From Haloferax larsenii JCM 13917 (GTDB taxonomy: Archaea > Halobacteriota > Halobacteria > Halobacteriales > Haloferacaceae): DNA of 64,000 nucleotides. The DNA lies in contig NZ_AOLI01000019.1 in assembly GCF_000336955.1 (NCBI RefSeq), positions 514,786-578,785 of the forward strand, written 5' to 3'. Positions 50,284 through 58,700 of this stretch are shown in pieces (within the stretch, counting starts at the first letter, position 1; each line of letters starts with the position of its first letter). The notes under the pieces were generated by a model. The model did not search any database and was not told the origin of the DNA. It was given only the letters and a program-made list of their open reading frames with translations. Made by a program: the position numbers and the translations under genes.

Positions 50284-51015
50284 ATGTCGCAACCCGCGCA
50301 GACTGGGCTCCGTCGATTCGTTCGTAGTCGACGCCTCAACGCAGTACTGGCGTGGCTGTTCGCAGGCTTCCTCGTCGCAGTCGCTATCGGCAGTGTCGTG
50401 ACCGGCGGCAGCCTCGTCTGGGGCGGATTCGCTGCGGCCGTCGCCGTGCTCGTGGTCGTTCCGGCCGTCTCCTTCCGGGAACCGAGCGCGATGCTCCCGT
50501 GGGAGGTGGTCGCGCTCGCGTCGCTGCCGCTCGTGTCTCGCGTCCTCGTCAGCGGGCAGACTATCGGTGGCTTCGCCTTCACCGGCCGCCTCTCGACGTA
50601 TCTCGCGGTCGCAGCAGTCGCGCTCATCGTCGCCGTCGAGTTGGACGTGTTCACGCCGGTTCGGATGAACCGCACGTTCGCCGTCTTCTTCGTCGTCATC
50701 GCGACGATGGCCGCCGCGGGCGTCTGGGCTGTCGTCCAGTGGCTCTCGGACCTCTATCTCGGGACGCAACTGCTATTGAACGGCCGCCCAGACCCGGTCA
50801 TCGAGGAGGCGATGATGTGGGACTTCGTCGCCGCGACCGTCGCCGGACTCTTCGCAGGGTTGCTCTTCGAGTACTACTTCCGCCGCCGGTCAGGGTCGAA
50901 AGAGCGACTTCCGACTGACCTCGCCGACGTGGGCGAGTCGAGCGACGCTGCTACCGGGAGCACCGCCCCTGACGCGAGCGGTCGTGTCGGCCGCGACGGG
51001 GGTGAGACGCGATGA
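50284..51015 (+). CDS. Multi-spanning membrane protein, first of a pair
   Basis: This 243-residue protein has six to seven hydrophobic segments. The feature MWDFVAATVAGLFAGLLFEYYFRRR resembles the final segment of its downstream neighbour, and of YjdF-like membrane proteins. The end is a low-complexity acidic tail (GESSDAATGSTAPDASGRVG). It overlaps the next gene by ATGA, so the two proteins are made together and may assemble. Function is unknown. Confidence 0.75.
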   Translation: MSQPAQTGLRRFVRSRRLNAVLAWLFAGFLVAVAIGSVVTGGSLVWGGFAAAVAVLVVVPAVSFREPSAMLPWEVVALASLPLVSRVLVSGQTIGGFAFTGRLSTYLAVAAVALIVAVELDVFTPVRMNRTFAVFFVVIATMAAAGVWAVVQWLSDLYLGTQLLLNGRPDPVIEEAMMWDFVAATVAGLFAGLLFEYYFRRRSGSKERLPTDLADVGESSDAATGSTAPDASGRVGRDGGETR

Positions 51016-51671
51016 GAATCCGCGAACACCTCCACATCAGCCCACGTCGCCAGCAACAACTCTCGCGGGCGATGCAGGTCACCCTCATCGGTCTCGTCTT
51101 CATCGGTCTCGACAGAGGTGACATCGGCATCGTCGTCAACGCCTCGGTCGGTCTCGGCGTGACGTACCTCCCCGCGGTTCTCGAACGCGACTACCGGATT
51201 CCGATGGACGCCGGACTGACCCTCTGGATTTCCTCGGCGGCGTTTCTCCACGCCCTCGGGACCGTCGGACTCCCCGGGTCAGAGACGAACTTCTACGCCG
51301 GTATCTGGTGGTGGGACCACCTCACGCACGCCTTGTCGTCGTCGGTCGTCGCGGCCGCGGGCTACGCGACCGTTCGCGCGCTCGACGAACACACCGACGC
51401 CATCTACCTCCCGCCGCGGTTCATGTTCGTCTTCATCCTGCTTTTCGTCCTCGCGTTCGGCGTCTTCTGGGAGGTCATCGAGTTCGCCGTCTCCGGGGTC
51501 GCCGCGCTCGCGGGCACCGGGTCGGTGCTGACCCAGTACGGACTCGACGACACGCTCTTGGACCTCGTCTTCGACGCCATCGGCGGCCTCATCGTCGCGC
51601 TCTGGGGCACGGCGCATCTCTCGGATGTCGTTGGGGCGATTCAGACGCGGCTCGAACGGACCCCGCGATGA
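51012..51671 (+). CDS. YjdF-like membrane protein, second of a pair
   Basis: This 219-residue protein resembles DUF2238/YjdF inner-membrane proteins: WDHLTHALSSSVVAAAGYATVRAL and FWEVIEFAVSG, then LVFDAIGGLIVALWGTAHLSD. The acidic and histidine residues lie at membrane boundaries and are conserved in that family. Function is not known. It is translationally coupled to the preceding protein (ATGA). Six membrane segments are visible. Confidence 0.78.
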   Translation: MRIREHLHISPRRQQQLSRAMQVTLIGLVFIGLDRGDIGIVVNASVGLGVTYLPAVLERDYRIPMDAGLTLWISSAAFLHALGTVGLPGSETNFYAGIWWWDHLTHALSSSVVAAAGYATVRALDEHTDAIYLPPRFMFVFILLFVLAFGVFWEVIEFAVSGVAALAGTGSVLTQYGLDDTLLDLVFDAIGGLIVALWGTAHLSDVVGAIQTRLERTPR

Positions 51672-51722
51672 ACAGTAGTCGGGAATGATTATTTGTGATA
51701 GTAAAACGAAGAGTCACGAGAG

Positions 51723-51929
51723 ATGGTGTTCAAGAAAATCACCCTCATCGGTCGGAGTAACGAGAGTTTCGACGCTGCCGTGGACGATGCCATCGACCGC
51801 GCAGAAGAGACGCTCGCGGGCGTCCACTGGGTCGAGGTAGACGAGCTCGGCGTCGAAATCGCGTCTGTCGACACGCGAGAGTACCAAGCAGAAGTCACCG
51901 TCGCCTTCGAACTGCAACAAGGCGAGTAG
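51723..51929 (+). CDS. Dodecin (flavin-binding)
   Basis: This 68-residue dodecin forms hollow dodecamers that bind flavins. The flavin-stacking Trp36 is present in [14 protein letters not shown], and the strand-helix-strand order is [22 protein letters not shown] then [12 protein letters not shown]. Haloarchaeal dodecins store riboflavin or lumichrome rather than FMN. It is a single gene with an AT-rich promoter region (GATTATTTGTGATAGTAAAA) directly upstream. Confidence 0.93.
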   Translation: MVFKKITLIGRSNESFDAAVDDAIDRAEETLAGVHWVEVDELGVEIASVDTREYQAEVTVAFELQQGE

Positions 51930-52072
51930 TAGCACCGCCGCACTGACGCGACGAACCGTCCGACGACCGTCGGGGCGACCCGGTCCCGAACCCGAACACT
52001 CCCGGTCGGCCTCGTCGGCCACACCGTCCCGACGGCTTCTTGTTCACCCGAAACGTCACTGACGAGAAGCGA

Positions 52073-53452
52073 ATGCCACGGCTCCTCCACTACTCCGACC
52101 TCGAAAACGTCTACGACGACCCCGAGCGCGCCGGCCGCCTCGCCGGGTGCGTCACGGCGCTCGACGGCGACGACACGCTCGTCGTCGGCACGGGCGACAA
52201 CAGCGCGCCGGGCGTCCTCTCGCTGGTCGAACGCGGCGGGCAAGTCCTCGACTTCTACCGCACCGTCGACGCCGACTTGGAGACGTTCGGCAACCACGAT
52301 TTCGACTACGGCCCGGTTCGACTCCGGGAACTCGTCTCCGAGAGCCGCCCGACGTGGGTCTCGTGTAACACCCGCGACGAGGACGGCGAACGGTTCGCCG
52401 CCGACGAAGGAACCGTCCCGTGGACGACCCGGGACGTCGACGGCATCACACTGGGCTTCTTCGGCGTCACCGACCCTGCGACCGGCTCTATCAATCCCGA
52501 AGCAGTCGACGTGACGTTCGACGACCCCTACGTCGAAGCGACAGCGGCCGCGACAGCCCTTCGAGACGACGGAGCCGACTACGTCGTCGCCCTCTCACAT
52601 CTCGGCAGCGGCGACGACGAACTCGCCCGCCGCTGCGACGTTGACCTCATCCTCGGCGGTCACGTCCACGCCGAACGCGACGACGTGGTCGAGGGCGTGC
52701 CCATCGTCCGCCCCGGCGCGAACGGCCACGTCGTCTGGGAGGTTCGCATCGACGACGACCGCGTGGAGACGGTTCGGCACAAGACCGGCGAGTACCGACC
52801 CGACGAAGCGTTCGTCAGGGCGCTCAACGGTCGCGTCGATGCCGCGGGACTCGACGAGGTGCTGTGTCGAATCGACCGCCCGATGGACCGCTCAGAGGAG
52901 ACGGTCGCCGCGGGCGAGTGCCGCGTCGGCAACGCCATCGCCGACGCCTACCGGTGGGCGACTGGTGCCGACGTGGGACTGCAAAACAGCGGCGGCGTCC
53001 GGTCCGGCCCGCCAATCGGTCCCGACGTGACCCACGCCGACCTCGTGAGTCTGGTCCCGTTCGAAGAACAGCTCGTGGTCGCCGAAGTGACGGGGACGGA
53101 ACTCCTCGCGGTGTTCAACGCCGCCCGTGGCGCGACGATGGGGTTCGGCGAACCCGACTGGTGGCACGCCCAGATTAGCGGTGCGCGAATCGTCTGGGAC
53201 GACGAGCAAAACGAGGTCATCGAGGCGACCGTCGGCGGCGAGGCAATCGACCCCGACGCGTACTACACGCTCGCGACGAGCGACTACATCCTCCACACGA
53301 CACAGGAGTTCCCGGCGGTCACGCAGTCCCACCGCGCTGGCGAGTACGGTATCCAACACGAGGTGCTGGCCGAGTACGCCCGCGAGGTCGGCTTCGACGC
53401 GGCGGTCGAAGGACGCATCGAACGCCGGTCCGCACGCCCGGCAGAGGACTGA
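52073..53452 (+). CDS. 5'-nucleotidase/metallophosphatase (UshA-like)
   Basis: This 459-residue binuclear metallophosphatase has a C-terminal nucleotide-binding domain. Metal motifs are LLHYSDLENVYDD (the usual DxH is DLE here), GTGDNSAPG, FGNHDFDYG, ALSHLGSGDDEL and GGHVHAERD. The C-terminal part has LQNSGGVRSGPPIG and VPFEEQLVVAEVTG. No signal peptide, so it is cytoplasmic, unlike bacterial UshA. ATG 52073 gives MPRLLHYSD; an in-frame upstream extension is unlikely. Confidence 0.87.
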   Translation: MPRLLHYSDLENVYDDPERAGRLAGCVTALDGDDTLVVGTGDNSAPGVLSLVERGGQVLDFYRTVDADLETFGNHDFDYGPVRLRELVSESRPTWVSCNTRDEDGERFAADEGTVPWTTRDVDGITLGFFGVTDPATGSINPEAVDVTFDDPYVEATAAATALRDDGADYVVALSHLGSGDDELARRCDVDLILGGHVHAERDDVVEGVPIVRPGANGHVVWEVRIDDDRVETVRHKTGEYRPDEAFVRALNGRVDAAGLDEVLCRIDRPMDRSEETVAAGECRVGNAIADAYRWATGADVGLQNSGGVRSGPPIGPDVTHADLVSLVPFEEQLVVAEVTGTELLAVFNAARGATMGFGEPDWWHAQISGARIVWDDEQNEVIEATVGGEAIDPDAYYTLATSDYILHTTQEFPAVTQSHRAGEYGIQHEVLAEYAREVGFDAAVEGRIERRSARPAED

Positions 53453-53535
53453 CCCGTGGTGACAGCCCGCGCCCTCGTCGGCGAGTCCGTCCGCGAGGGA
53501 AAGGTTCAGGCACGCCCGGCAAGTGGGTTCCGAGT

Positions 53536-53943
53536 ATGACACGCGTCGTGGTCCCGGTTCGGTACCCGCTTTCGAAACACTCGCGGGCGACGCTCGAAGA
53601 GGCCGTCCGAATCGCCCGCGAGCGCGACGCCGAGTTGACAGTCCTCCACGTCGACCTCTACCAGTCGAACCGCGGGGTGACGCGAACCGAACTCAAACGG
53701 GCGGTCGAACGCGAGTTCGGCCCCCTCGTTCGCGCCCGCTACGTCGTCCGTCGCGGCTTCCTCGTCGAGGAGACGATTCTCGAAGAGGTGGCCGCCGAGG
53801 AAGCCGACATCGTCGTCATCGGGTCGAAGCAGGCGAGTCGCTGGCGGCGGATGCTCCGGCGCTTCCTCGACGACCCTGACATCGACATGTACCTCCGGGA
53901 GAAACTGGATTGTACGGTGATTACGGTCCGCGCAGACAGCTAA
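53536..53943 (+). CDS. UspA-family stress protein
   Basis: This 135-residue single-domain universal stress protein starts TRVVVPVRYPLSKHSRATLEEAV and continues DAELTVLHVDLY. An ATP-binding loop of the G-2x-G-9x-G(S/T) type is not clear; the region IVVIGSKQASRWRRMLRRFLDD is basic instead, so it may not bind ATP. It stands between the nucleotidase and the convergent MscS gene. Confidence 0.83.
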   Translation: MTRVVVPVRYPLSKHSRATLEEAVRIARERDAELTVLHVDLYQSNRGVTRTELKRAVEREFGPLVRARYVVRRGFLVEETILEEVAAEEADIVVIGSKQASRWRRMLRRFLDDPDIDMYLREKLDCTVITVRADS

Positions 53944-53958
53944 CCACCGACCGAACTG

Positions 53959-55050
53959 TCACGCTTCGGCGGCGCTGTCGTCGTCGTCGCCCTTCTCGTC
54001 GCTACCGTTTTCCACGTCGAGTCGCGCGTCAGCCACCGACTCAGCATCCGGCGGCGGTGACGCAACCACGTGCCGAGCGTCCGATTCGGCGGCGTTTCCG
54101 GCGACCTGTGTCGCGCCGTTTGCGCTGTCGCCAGTGACGCGGACCGCACCGCTCGTCTCGTCGAAGACGAGGTGAGTGTGCGGGTACGCGAACTCGATGT
54201 TGGCGTCGGACTCTTCGAGGAGGTCCCAGAGGCGCGTCTGGACCTCCGACTGAATTCGGAGCAGTTTGTACGGTTTGAGCGACCAGTACCGGAGGCGAAA
54301 GAGGACGCCGTTGTCGGCGTACGACTGGATGTACGCGGTCGGTTTCGCCGGGTAGCGGGCGCTCCCGATGCGGATGTCCGGCCCGCCTTCGATGACTTGG
54401 TCACAGTCGCGGGCGGCGCGTTCGATGAGGTTGCGGGCGGCGTCGAGGTCCGACTCGTAGGTGACGAGGATGTCGAGCGACAGGCGCGTGCGCTCGTCCT
54501 CGGCAGAGTAGTTGATGACGTCGCGCTCGCGGATGGTCGAGTTCGGCATCACGAGGAAGGTGTTGTCGAGGGTGAACACCTTCGTGTAGCGGAGGTTTAT
54601 CTCGTCGACGAAGCCGCGCGTGCCGTCGTCGAGTTCTATCATGTCGCCGATTTCGTAGGGCTGGTCGGCGAGGATGAACACCCCGTTGATGATGCTCCCG
54701 ACGATGGGCGCGAGCACAATACCGAGGACGGCCGAGAACACCGTCACCGAGAGGACGATGTCGCCGAGCCGAAGGCCGATTAGACTCGCGGCGGCCGCGG
54801 CCCCGGTCAAGACAATCGACAGACGGACGATGCGGAGGATGGTCTGTGCGACGCTCTGGCGGTGGAACTGGCGAGCGACAGGGCGACCAATCAGGCGAAC
54901 GACGTACTTCGAGACGACGATACTGAGCGCGACGACGAGGACCGCGGTGACGATGTTCCATCCCGGGAAAATCAGCGATTCGGGGATGAAATCCGGCGGA
55001 GTTACGCCACCCGTCTGGAGCGCGACGAGGGCGGGATTCGCGGCTGTCAC
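53959..55050 (-). CDS. MscS-type mechanosensitive channel
   Basis: This 363-residue small-conductance channel has three membrane segments: residues about 22-45, 60-85, then the pore-lining helix VFSAVLGIVLAPIVGSIINGVFI. The cytoplasmic beta domain follows with IGDMIELDDGTRGFVDEI, RYTKVFTLDNTFLVMPNS and a C-terminal acidic tail. It protects against hypo-osmotic shock. I used GTG 55050 as start; the open frame continues far upstream into the trmB promoter, but that part is poor in haloarchaeal character. Confidence 0.87.
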   Translation of the reverse strand: MTAANPALVALQTGGVTPPDFIPESLIFPGWNIVTAVLVVALSIVVSKYVVRLIGRPVARQFHRQSVAQTILRIVRLSIVLTGAAAAASLIGLRLGDIVLSVTVFSAVLGIVLAPIVGSIINGVFILADQPYEIGDMIELDDGTRGFVDEINLRYTKVFTLDNTFLVMPNSTIRERDVINYSAEDERTRLSLDILVTYESDLDAARNLIERAARDCDQVIEGGPDIRIGSARYPAKPTAYIQSYADNGVLFRLRYWSLKPYKLLRIQSEVQTRLWDLLEESDANIEFAYPHTHLVFDETSGAVRVTGDSANGATQVAGNAAESDARHVVASPPPDAESVADARLDVENGSDEKGDDDDSAAEA

Positions 55051-55269
55051 CGCGACCCACCCGCTAATCGACCCACATCGCCGGCGTTCCGCTCGACTCC
55101 GCGCATAGCAATCGCAACGGGGAGCGACGAAAAAAGGGTTGTCACTGTCGTGGATGCGTGTGAGAGTTGGGAGAACAGTGCCGCGAAAGCGAACTCGACC
55201 TGCCCGATGATAGGATGTATATGTGAGGAATCGGTACCTCGTTATACACCCGGTTACGGAACGGGGTGC

Positions 55270-55285
55270 TACTCGAATTTTAGTA
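55270..55285. promoter_or_regulatory. TrmB-type operator upstream of trmB
   Basis: TACTCGAATTTTAGTA fits TACT-N8-AGTA, close to the Halobacterium TrmB motif TACT-N7-8-GAGTA. It lies 5 bp upstream of the TATA-like TTTACG (55291-55296), which is about 28 nt before the ATG at 55319. Upstream-of-TATA placement could mean autoregulation by activation. Confidence 0.5.
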
Positions 55286-55318
55286 AATGGTTTACGTGAT
55301 GCCGTAGAGGACACGACC

Positions 55319-56380
55319 ATGGCTGACGAACTGCGCCTCACGATGGAGCGCGTTGGCGAGCGGTTCAATCTCGGCGAATACGAAATCGACGCGTATCTCG
55401 CTGTTCTCGAACACGGACAACTGACGGCGAGCGAAATCGCCGACCGAACGAGCATCCCGCAACCGCGGGTGTACGACACGGTCCGAAGCCTCTCGGACCG
55501 CGGTCTGGTCGAACTTCGGGAGTCGCGGCCGATGAAAATCGTCGCCGTCGACCCCGACGACGCCTTCTCGAACGTCAAGACCTCGCTCGAAGAACTCATC
55601 GAGGAACTCGAAGCGCGGTACACCGCACCCGCCCGCGACACCGAGGCCGTCTCGCTCGTGAAGTCGCGGTCGACCATCCTGCGCTACGTCGAAGAGATTA
55701 TCGAGGCCGCAGAGTACGAACTCGTCCTCTCGCTGACGCCCGACCTGCTTCGTCGCTTCCGCGACGACCTCGCCGCCGCCATCGACAGCGGCGTGAGTAT
55801 CGACCTACTCATCACGCCCGCCTCTCGCGCTCCCGACCCGAGCGAGTTCAACTACCTCGACGTGGCGACCATCGCCCGCGCGCGCCGCGGCATCACCACG
55901 CCGGTCCTCGCAGTCGCCGACGGCGAGTACTCCATCTACGCCACGCAGGACGCCCTGCGCGACGACCGCGACCGCTACGGCGTCATTTTCAACCGCTCCG
56001 CGCTCGGCTTCCTCGTGAGCGGGTTCTTCGGGACCGTCCTCTGGAGCACCGCCGAAACCATCGTCGCCGACGGCAAGAAGCGACCCTTCCCGCGCCGTTA
56101 CGCCTCTATCCGCCGCGCAGTCAAGGATATCCGCGAAATCGAAGGCGACTTCTACGCTTCCGTCTCCGGCCGCGACATCGAGACGGGCGACGCCATCGTC
56201 GTCGAGGGGCGCGTCATCGAGACGGCCTTCGAAGACACCGAGGAAGTCGCGTCGCTCCACATCGAGACCGACGAAGGAATCGTCGAAGTCGGCGGTCTCG
56301 TCGCCGCGCTCGAAGACGTCGAAGGACAAGAGATTCTGCTCGGCCGCGACGAAGTGCCGGACCGCGACCAGTTCGCCTGA
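55319..56380 (+). CDS. trmB: TrmB-type sugar-sensing transcription regulator
   Basis: This 353-residue regulator has an N-terminal winged helix at about 15-85 ([20 protein letters not shown], then [20 protein letters not shown]), a coiled linker and a C-terminal sugar-binding domain ([29 protein letters not shown]). In haloarchaea TrmB senses glucose and controls gluconeogenesis, glycolysis and cofactor genes. ATG 55319 is supported by TATA-like TTTACG 28 nt upstream. It converges with the zinc-ribbon membrane gene of the sugar-uptake locus. Confidence 0.9.
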   Translation: MADELRLTMERVGERFNLGEYEIDAYLAVLEHGQLTASEIADRTSIPQPRVYDTVRSLSDRGLVELRESRPMKIVAVDPDDAFSNVKTSLEELIEELEARYTAPARDTEAVSLVKSRSTILRYVEEIIEAAEYELVLSLTPDLLRRFRDDLAAAIDSGVSIDLLITPASRAPDPSEFNYLDVATIARARRGITTPVLAVADGEYSIYATQDALRDDRDRYGVIFNRSALGFLVSGFFGTVLWSTAETIVADGKKRPFPRRYASIRRAVKDIREIEGDFYASVSGRDIETGDAIVVEGRVIETAFEDTEEVASLHIETDEGIVEVGGLVAALEDVEGQEILLGRDEVPDRDQFA

Positions 56381-56407
56381 ACTGACACCGCAGCGGTTTC
56401 CGCGTTT

Positions 56408-57199
56408 TTACTCCTCGTCGAACTCGTAGACGACCGACCCACAGTCCTCGCAGGCGAGGACGTCCTGTTCCGGCGAGTCGTAGATGCTCGCCGTGCCACC
56501 GCAGCAGTCGCGCGTCGTCGTCTCTTCGAGCGCGCCGCCGCAGGACGGACAGACCTCCGCGAACATGCGAAGCGGCTCTGTCGCCGCGAGAGCGACCATC
56601 GGGTCGACACCGCGTTCGATAACCGTGTAGAGCGTCGCAACGTCGGCGATAGCCTGCGTGCGCGAGAGCCAGACCGACAGGTCGGGGCCGTGGAGTCCGA
56701 TGCCGTCGTACTCGGGTGACGCCTCGGCTTCGAACGGAACGGCGGTCTCGACCGCGTCGGCCAGTTCGTCGTCGCTTCCCTTTCGGAGCGTCGCCATCGT
56801 GTCTTCCCACGCTGCTCGGGCGGCGTCGGCGAGAAACAGGCCGTCCGGTTCTTCGACCAGAACACCGGCGTCGAGGAGCGTCGAGAGCATGACCTCGGGG
56901 TCGACGTTGGCGTCGAGCGATTCGGACTTCCGCGGTTCGTCTTCGTCGTGGCCGAAGACGCCAGCGAGACCGACGGCCGCGACGAGTCGCGGCGCGAACG
57001 ACGGCGTGCCGGGGACGACGTAGCCTCGGAGGTAGACGGCGAGCGCGCCGAGTGCGAGGGCGACGACCCCGGCCGGAATCCAGAGGAATCCGAGCGCGAG
57101 TGCCGCGGCCGCGACGACGACGGCGTTGACGACGGTACAGGGGAGACAGCGGTTCTCACCGGTGTATTCTGGTCGTTTGAGTGCGTCGAGGTGTGTCAT
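56408..57199 (-). CDS. Membrane protein with C-terminal zinc-binding cysteines
   Basis: This 263-residue protein starts with CLPCTVVN and two membrane segments (about 26-60), then a soluble region with EVMLSTLLDAGVLVEEPDGL. It ends with several cysteine pairs (VCPSCGG, DCCGG, ACEDCGSVVYEFDEE), which would bind zinc. Function unknown. It is 45 bp downstream of the Gfo/Idh gene on the same strand, so it probably shares its transcript. Confidence 0.75.
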   Translation of the reverse strand: MTHLDALKRPEYTGENRCLPCTVVNAVVVAAAALALGFLWIPAGVVALALGALAVYLRGYVVPGTPSFAPRLVAAVGLAGVFGHDEDEPRKSESLDANVDPEVMLSTLLDAGVLVEEPDGLFLADAARAAWEDTMATLRKGSDDELADAVETAVPFEAEASPEYDGIGLHGPDLSVWLSRTQAIADVATLYTVIERGVDPMVALAATEPLRMFAEVCPSCGGALEETTTRDCCGGTASIYDSPEQDVLACEDCGSVVYEFDEE

Positions 57200-57244
57200 G
57201 ATACGAGGCGGAAGGAGTGTGCGCGTCTTGCTATCGGAGTCTGT

Positions 57245-58333
57245 TCAGTTCACTGGTGGGGCTTCGACGGGGTCGAGGCGGACCGAGCGGCCTTCTTCGG
57301 ACGAGCGATAGATGGCGTCGATGACGCGCTGGACCGCGAGGCCCTGTTCGACCGTGTTGCGGCCGGGGTGTTCGCCCGCCGCGACTGCTTCGAGGAAGAG
57401 CTTCTGTTCGGACTTGTGGGTGTCGTTGGGCTGGGTCTCGATGTTGGCCGTGCTGAGGTGGTTGCCGCCGCCGGTGCCGCCCTCGTACACTTCGAGTTCG
57501 TGGCTGGCGCGGTCGAAGCGAGCGCCGCCCTCGGTGCCGCGGAGGAAGAACTCGTCGTTGGTCGGGCGGTTCGTCGCCCACGCGACTTCGAGCGAGATGG
57601 TCGTCCCCTCGGCGGTTCGGATGAACGCACTCGCGGAGTCGTCGACGTCGAACCCTTCGGGACCGACGTCGTCGCCCCACATCTCGACGAACGTGTAGTC
57701 GTCTTTGTCGCCGAACTGCGAGCGAGTGACGCCCGAGACTTCGACGACCTCGGGGAAGTCGAGGAAGTAGAGTGCGAGGTCGATAGCGTGAACGCCGATG
57801 TCGATGAGCGAGCCACCGCCGGAGATGTCCTTCGAGGTGAACCACGAACCGCGGCCGGGGATGCCGCGTCGGCGCACGTAGTTGGCTTCGATGTGAGACA
57901 TGTCGCCGAACCGGCCGTCTTCGTAGTAGTGGCGAACGACCTCGACCGGGTTCGCAAAGCGGTTGTTGAAACCGACCATACAGAAGCCATCGGCCTGCTT
58001 CGCCGCGTCGGCGATGCGCTCGGCGGATTCGAGCGAGTGCGCGAGCGGCTTTTCGAGAAGCACGTCGAGCCCGGCGTCGAGGGCCGCGACGGCGTACTCC
58101 TCGTGGAAGCGGTTCGGGGTCGTGATGACGACGGCATCGACCTCTGCGAACAGCTCTGCTTTCTCTTCGTAGGTGTTTACGTCGTACTTCTCTGCGAACC
58201 GTCGTCGGGCGTCAGCCTGGATGTCGAGGCCGCCGACGAGGTCGGCACCGAGGTCGACCAATCGGTCTGCGTGGTGGTGCCCGATGTTTCCAAGTCCGAC
58301 GATACCGACCCGGACTGATGACACTGTATTCAT
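57245..58333 (-). CDS. Gfo/Idh/MocA-family oxidoreductase
   Basis: This 362-residue NAD(P)-dependent dehydrogenase has a Rossmann motif RVGIVGLGNIGHHHA (8-22), the catalytic Glu94-Lys95-Pro96 in VLLEKPLAHS and the C-terminal domain ISGGGSLIDIGVHAIDLALYF with the catalytic His. Members oxidise or rearrange sugars, inositol or glucose derivatives. Its place behind a carbohydrate ABC operon makes it the likely first enzyme for the imported sugar. An AT-rich promoter-like region with inverted TTAAC/GTTAA arms (58344-58363) lies just upstream. Confidence 0.88.
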   Translation of the reverse strand: MNTVSSVRVGIVGLGNIGHHHADRLVDLGADLVGGLDIQADARRRFAEKYDVNTYEEKAELFAEVDAVVITTPNRFHEEYAVAALDAGLDVLLEKPLAHSLESAERIADAAKQADGFCMVGFNNRFANPVEVVRHYYEDGRFGDMSHIEANYVRRRGIPGRGSWFTSKDISGGGSLIDIGVHAIDLALYFLDFPEVVEVSGVTRSQFGDKDDYTFVEMWGDDVGPEGFDVDDSASAFIRTAEGTTISLEVAWATNRPTNDEFFLRGTEGGARFDRASHELEVYEGGTGGGNHLSTANIETQPNDTHKSEQKLFLEAVAAGEHPGRNTVEQGLAVQRVIDAIYRSSEEGRSVRLDPVEAPPVN

Positions 58334-58446
58334 GATTCAATTATTAACTACTACTGGTGTTAAGTTTCACGTTCTACGGTCTGTATTGCCAGAATCGGCG
58401 TCGAACGCCTGCAAGCGCGCCGGTCGCGGGGTGACTCGACTGGGCG

Positions 58447-58650
58447 TCAGTAGAGTTGTTCCTCGCGCTCCTTGCGCTCTTCTTCGCGGCGCTCTTTTTC
58501 CTTGAGTTTTCGACGGCCTCGAAGGTACTGTCGACCCTTCGGGATGAATTTGTTCTTCACGTCGAGGACGAACGAGACGATGCCGTACGCCCAAAAGAAG
58601 AACAGGACAGTCATCCCGCCGAGGTAGAGTATTCCGAGTTCGTTGACCAT
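58447..58650 (-). CDS. Small TM/coiled-coil protein in the sugar ABC locus
   Basis: This 67-residue protein has one membrane segment (LGILYLGGMTVLFFFWAYGIV) and a strongly charged C-terminal half (KLKEKERREEERKEREEQL), which should be a basic coiled coil. It is 50 bp after the ATPase gene and 113 bp before the Gfo/Idh gene, on the same strand. No known family is recognised. It could be an accessory of the transporter. Confidence 0.7.
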   Translation of the reverse strand: MVNELGILYLGGMTVLFFFWAYGIVSFVLDVKNKFIPKGRQYLRGRRKLKEKERREEERKEREEQLY

Positions 58651-58700
58651 GGGTACGTGATACCGTGTGTTGTGGATAAGCGTTGTGTGGGTGTGACGAC

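Noticed and set aside
55051-55677. Upstream extension of the MscS frame
   Set aside because: It would run through the trmB promoter and coding start, and is rich in Ser/Arg/Thr unlike haloarchaeal protein.
58344-58363. TrmB site upstream of the Gfo/Idh gene
   Set aside because: TACTACTGGTGTTAAG lacks the AGTA half-site; only a TTAAC/GTTAA inverted repeat is present.
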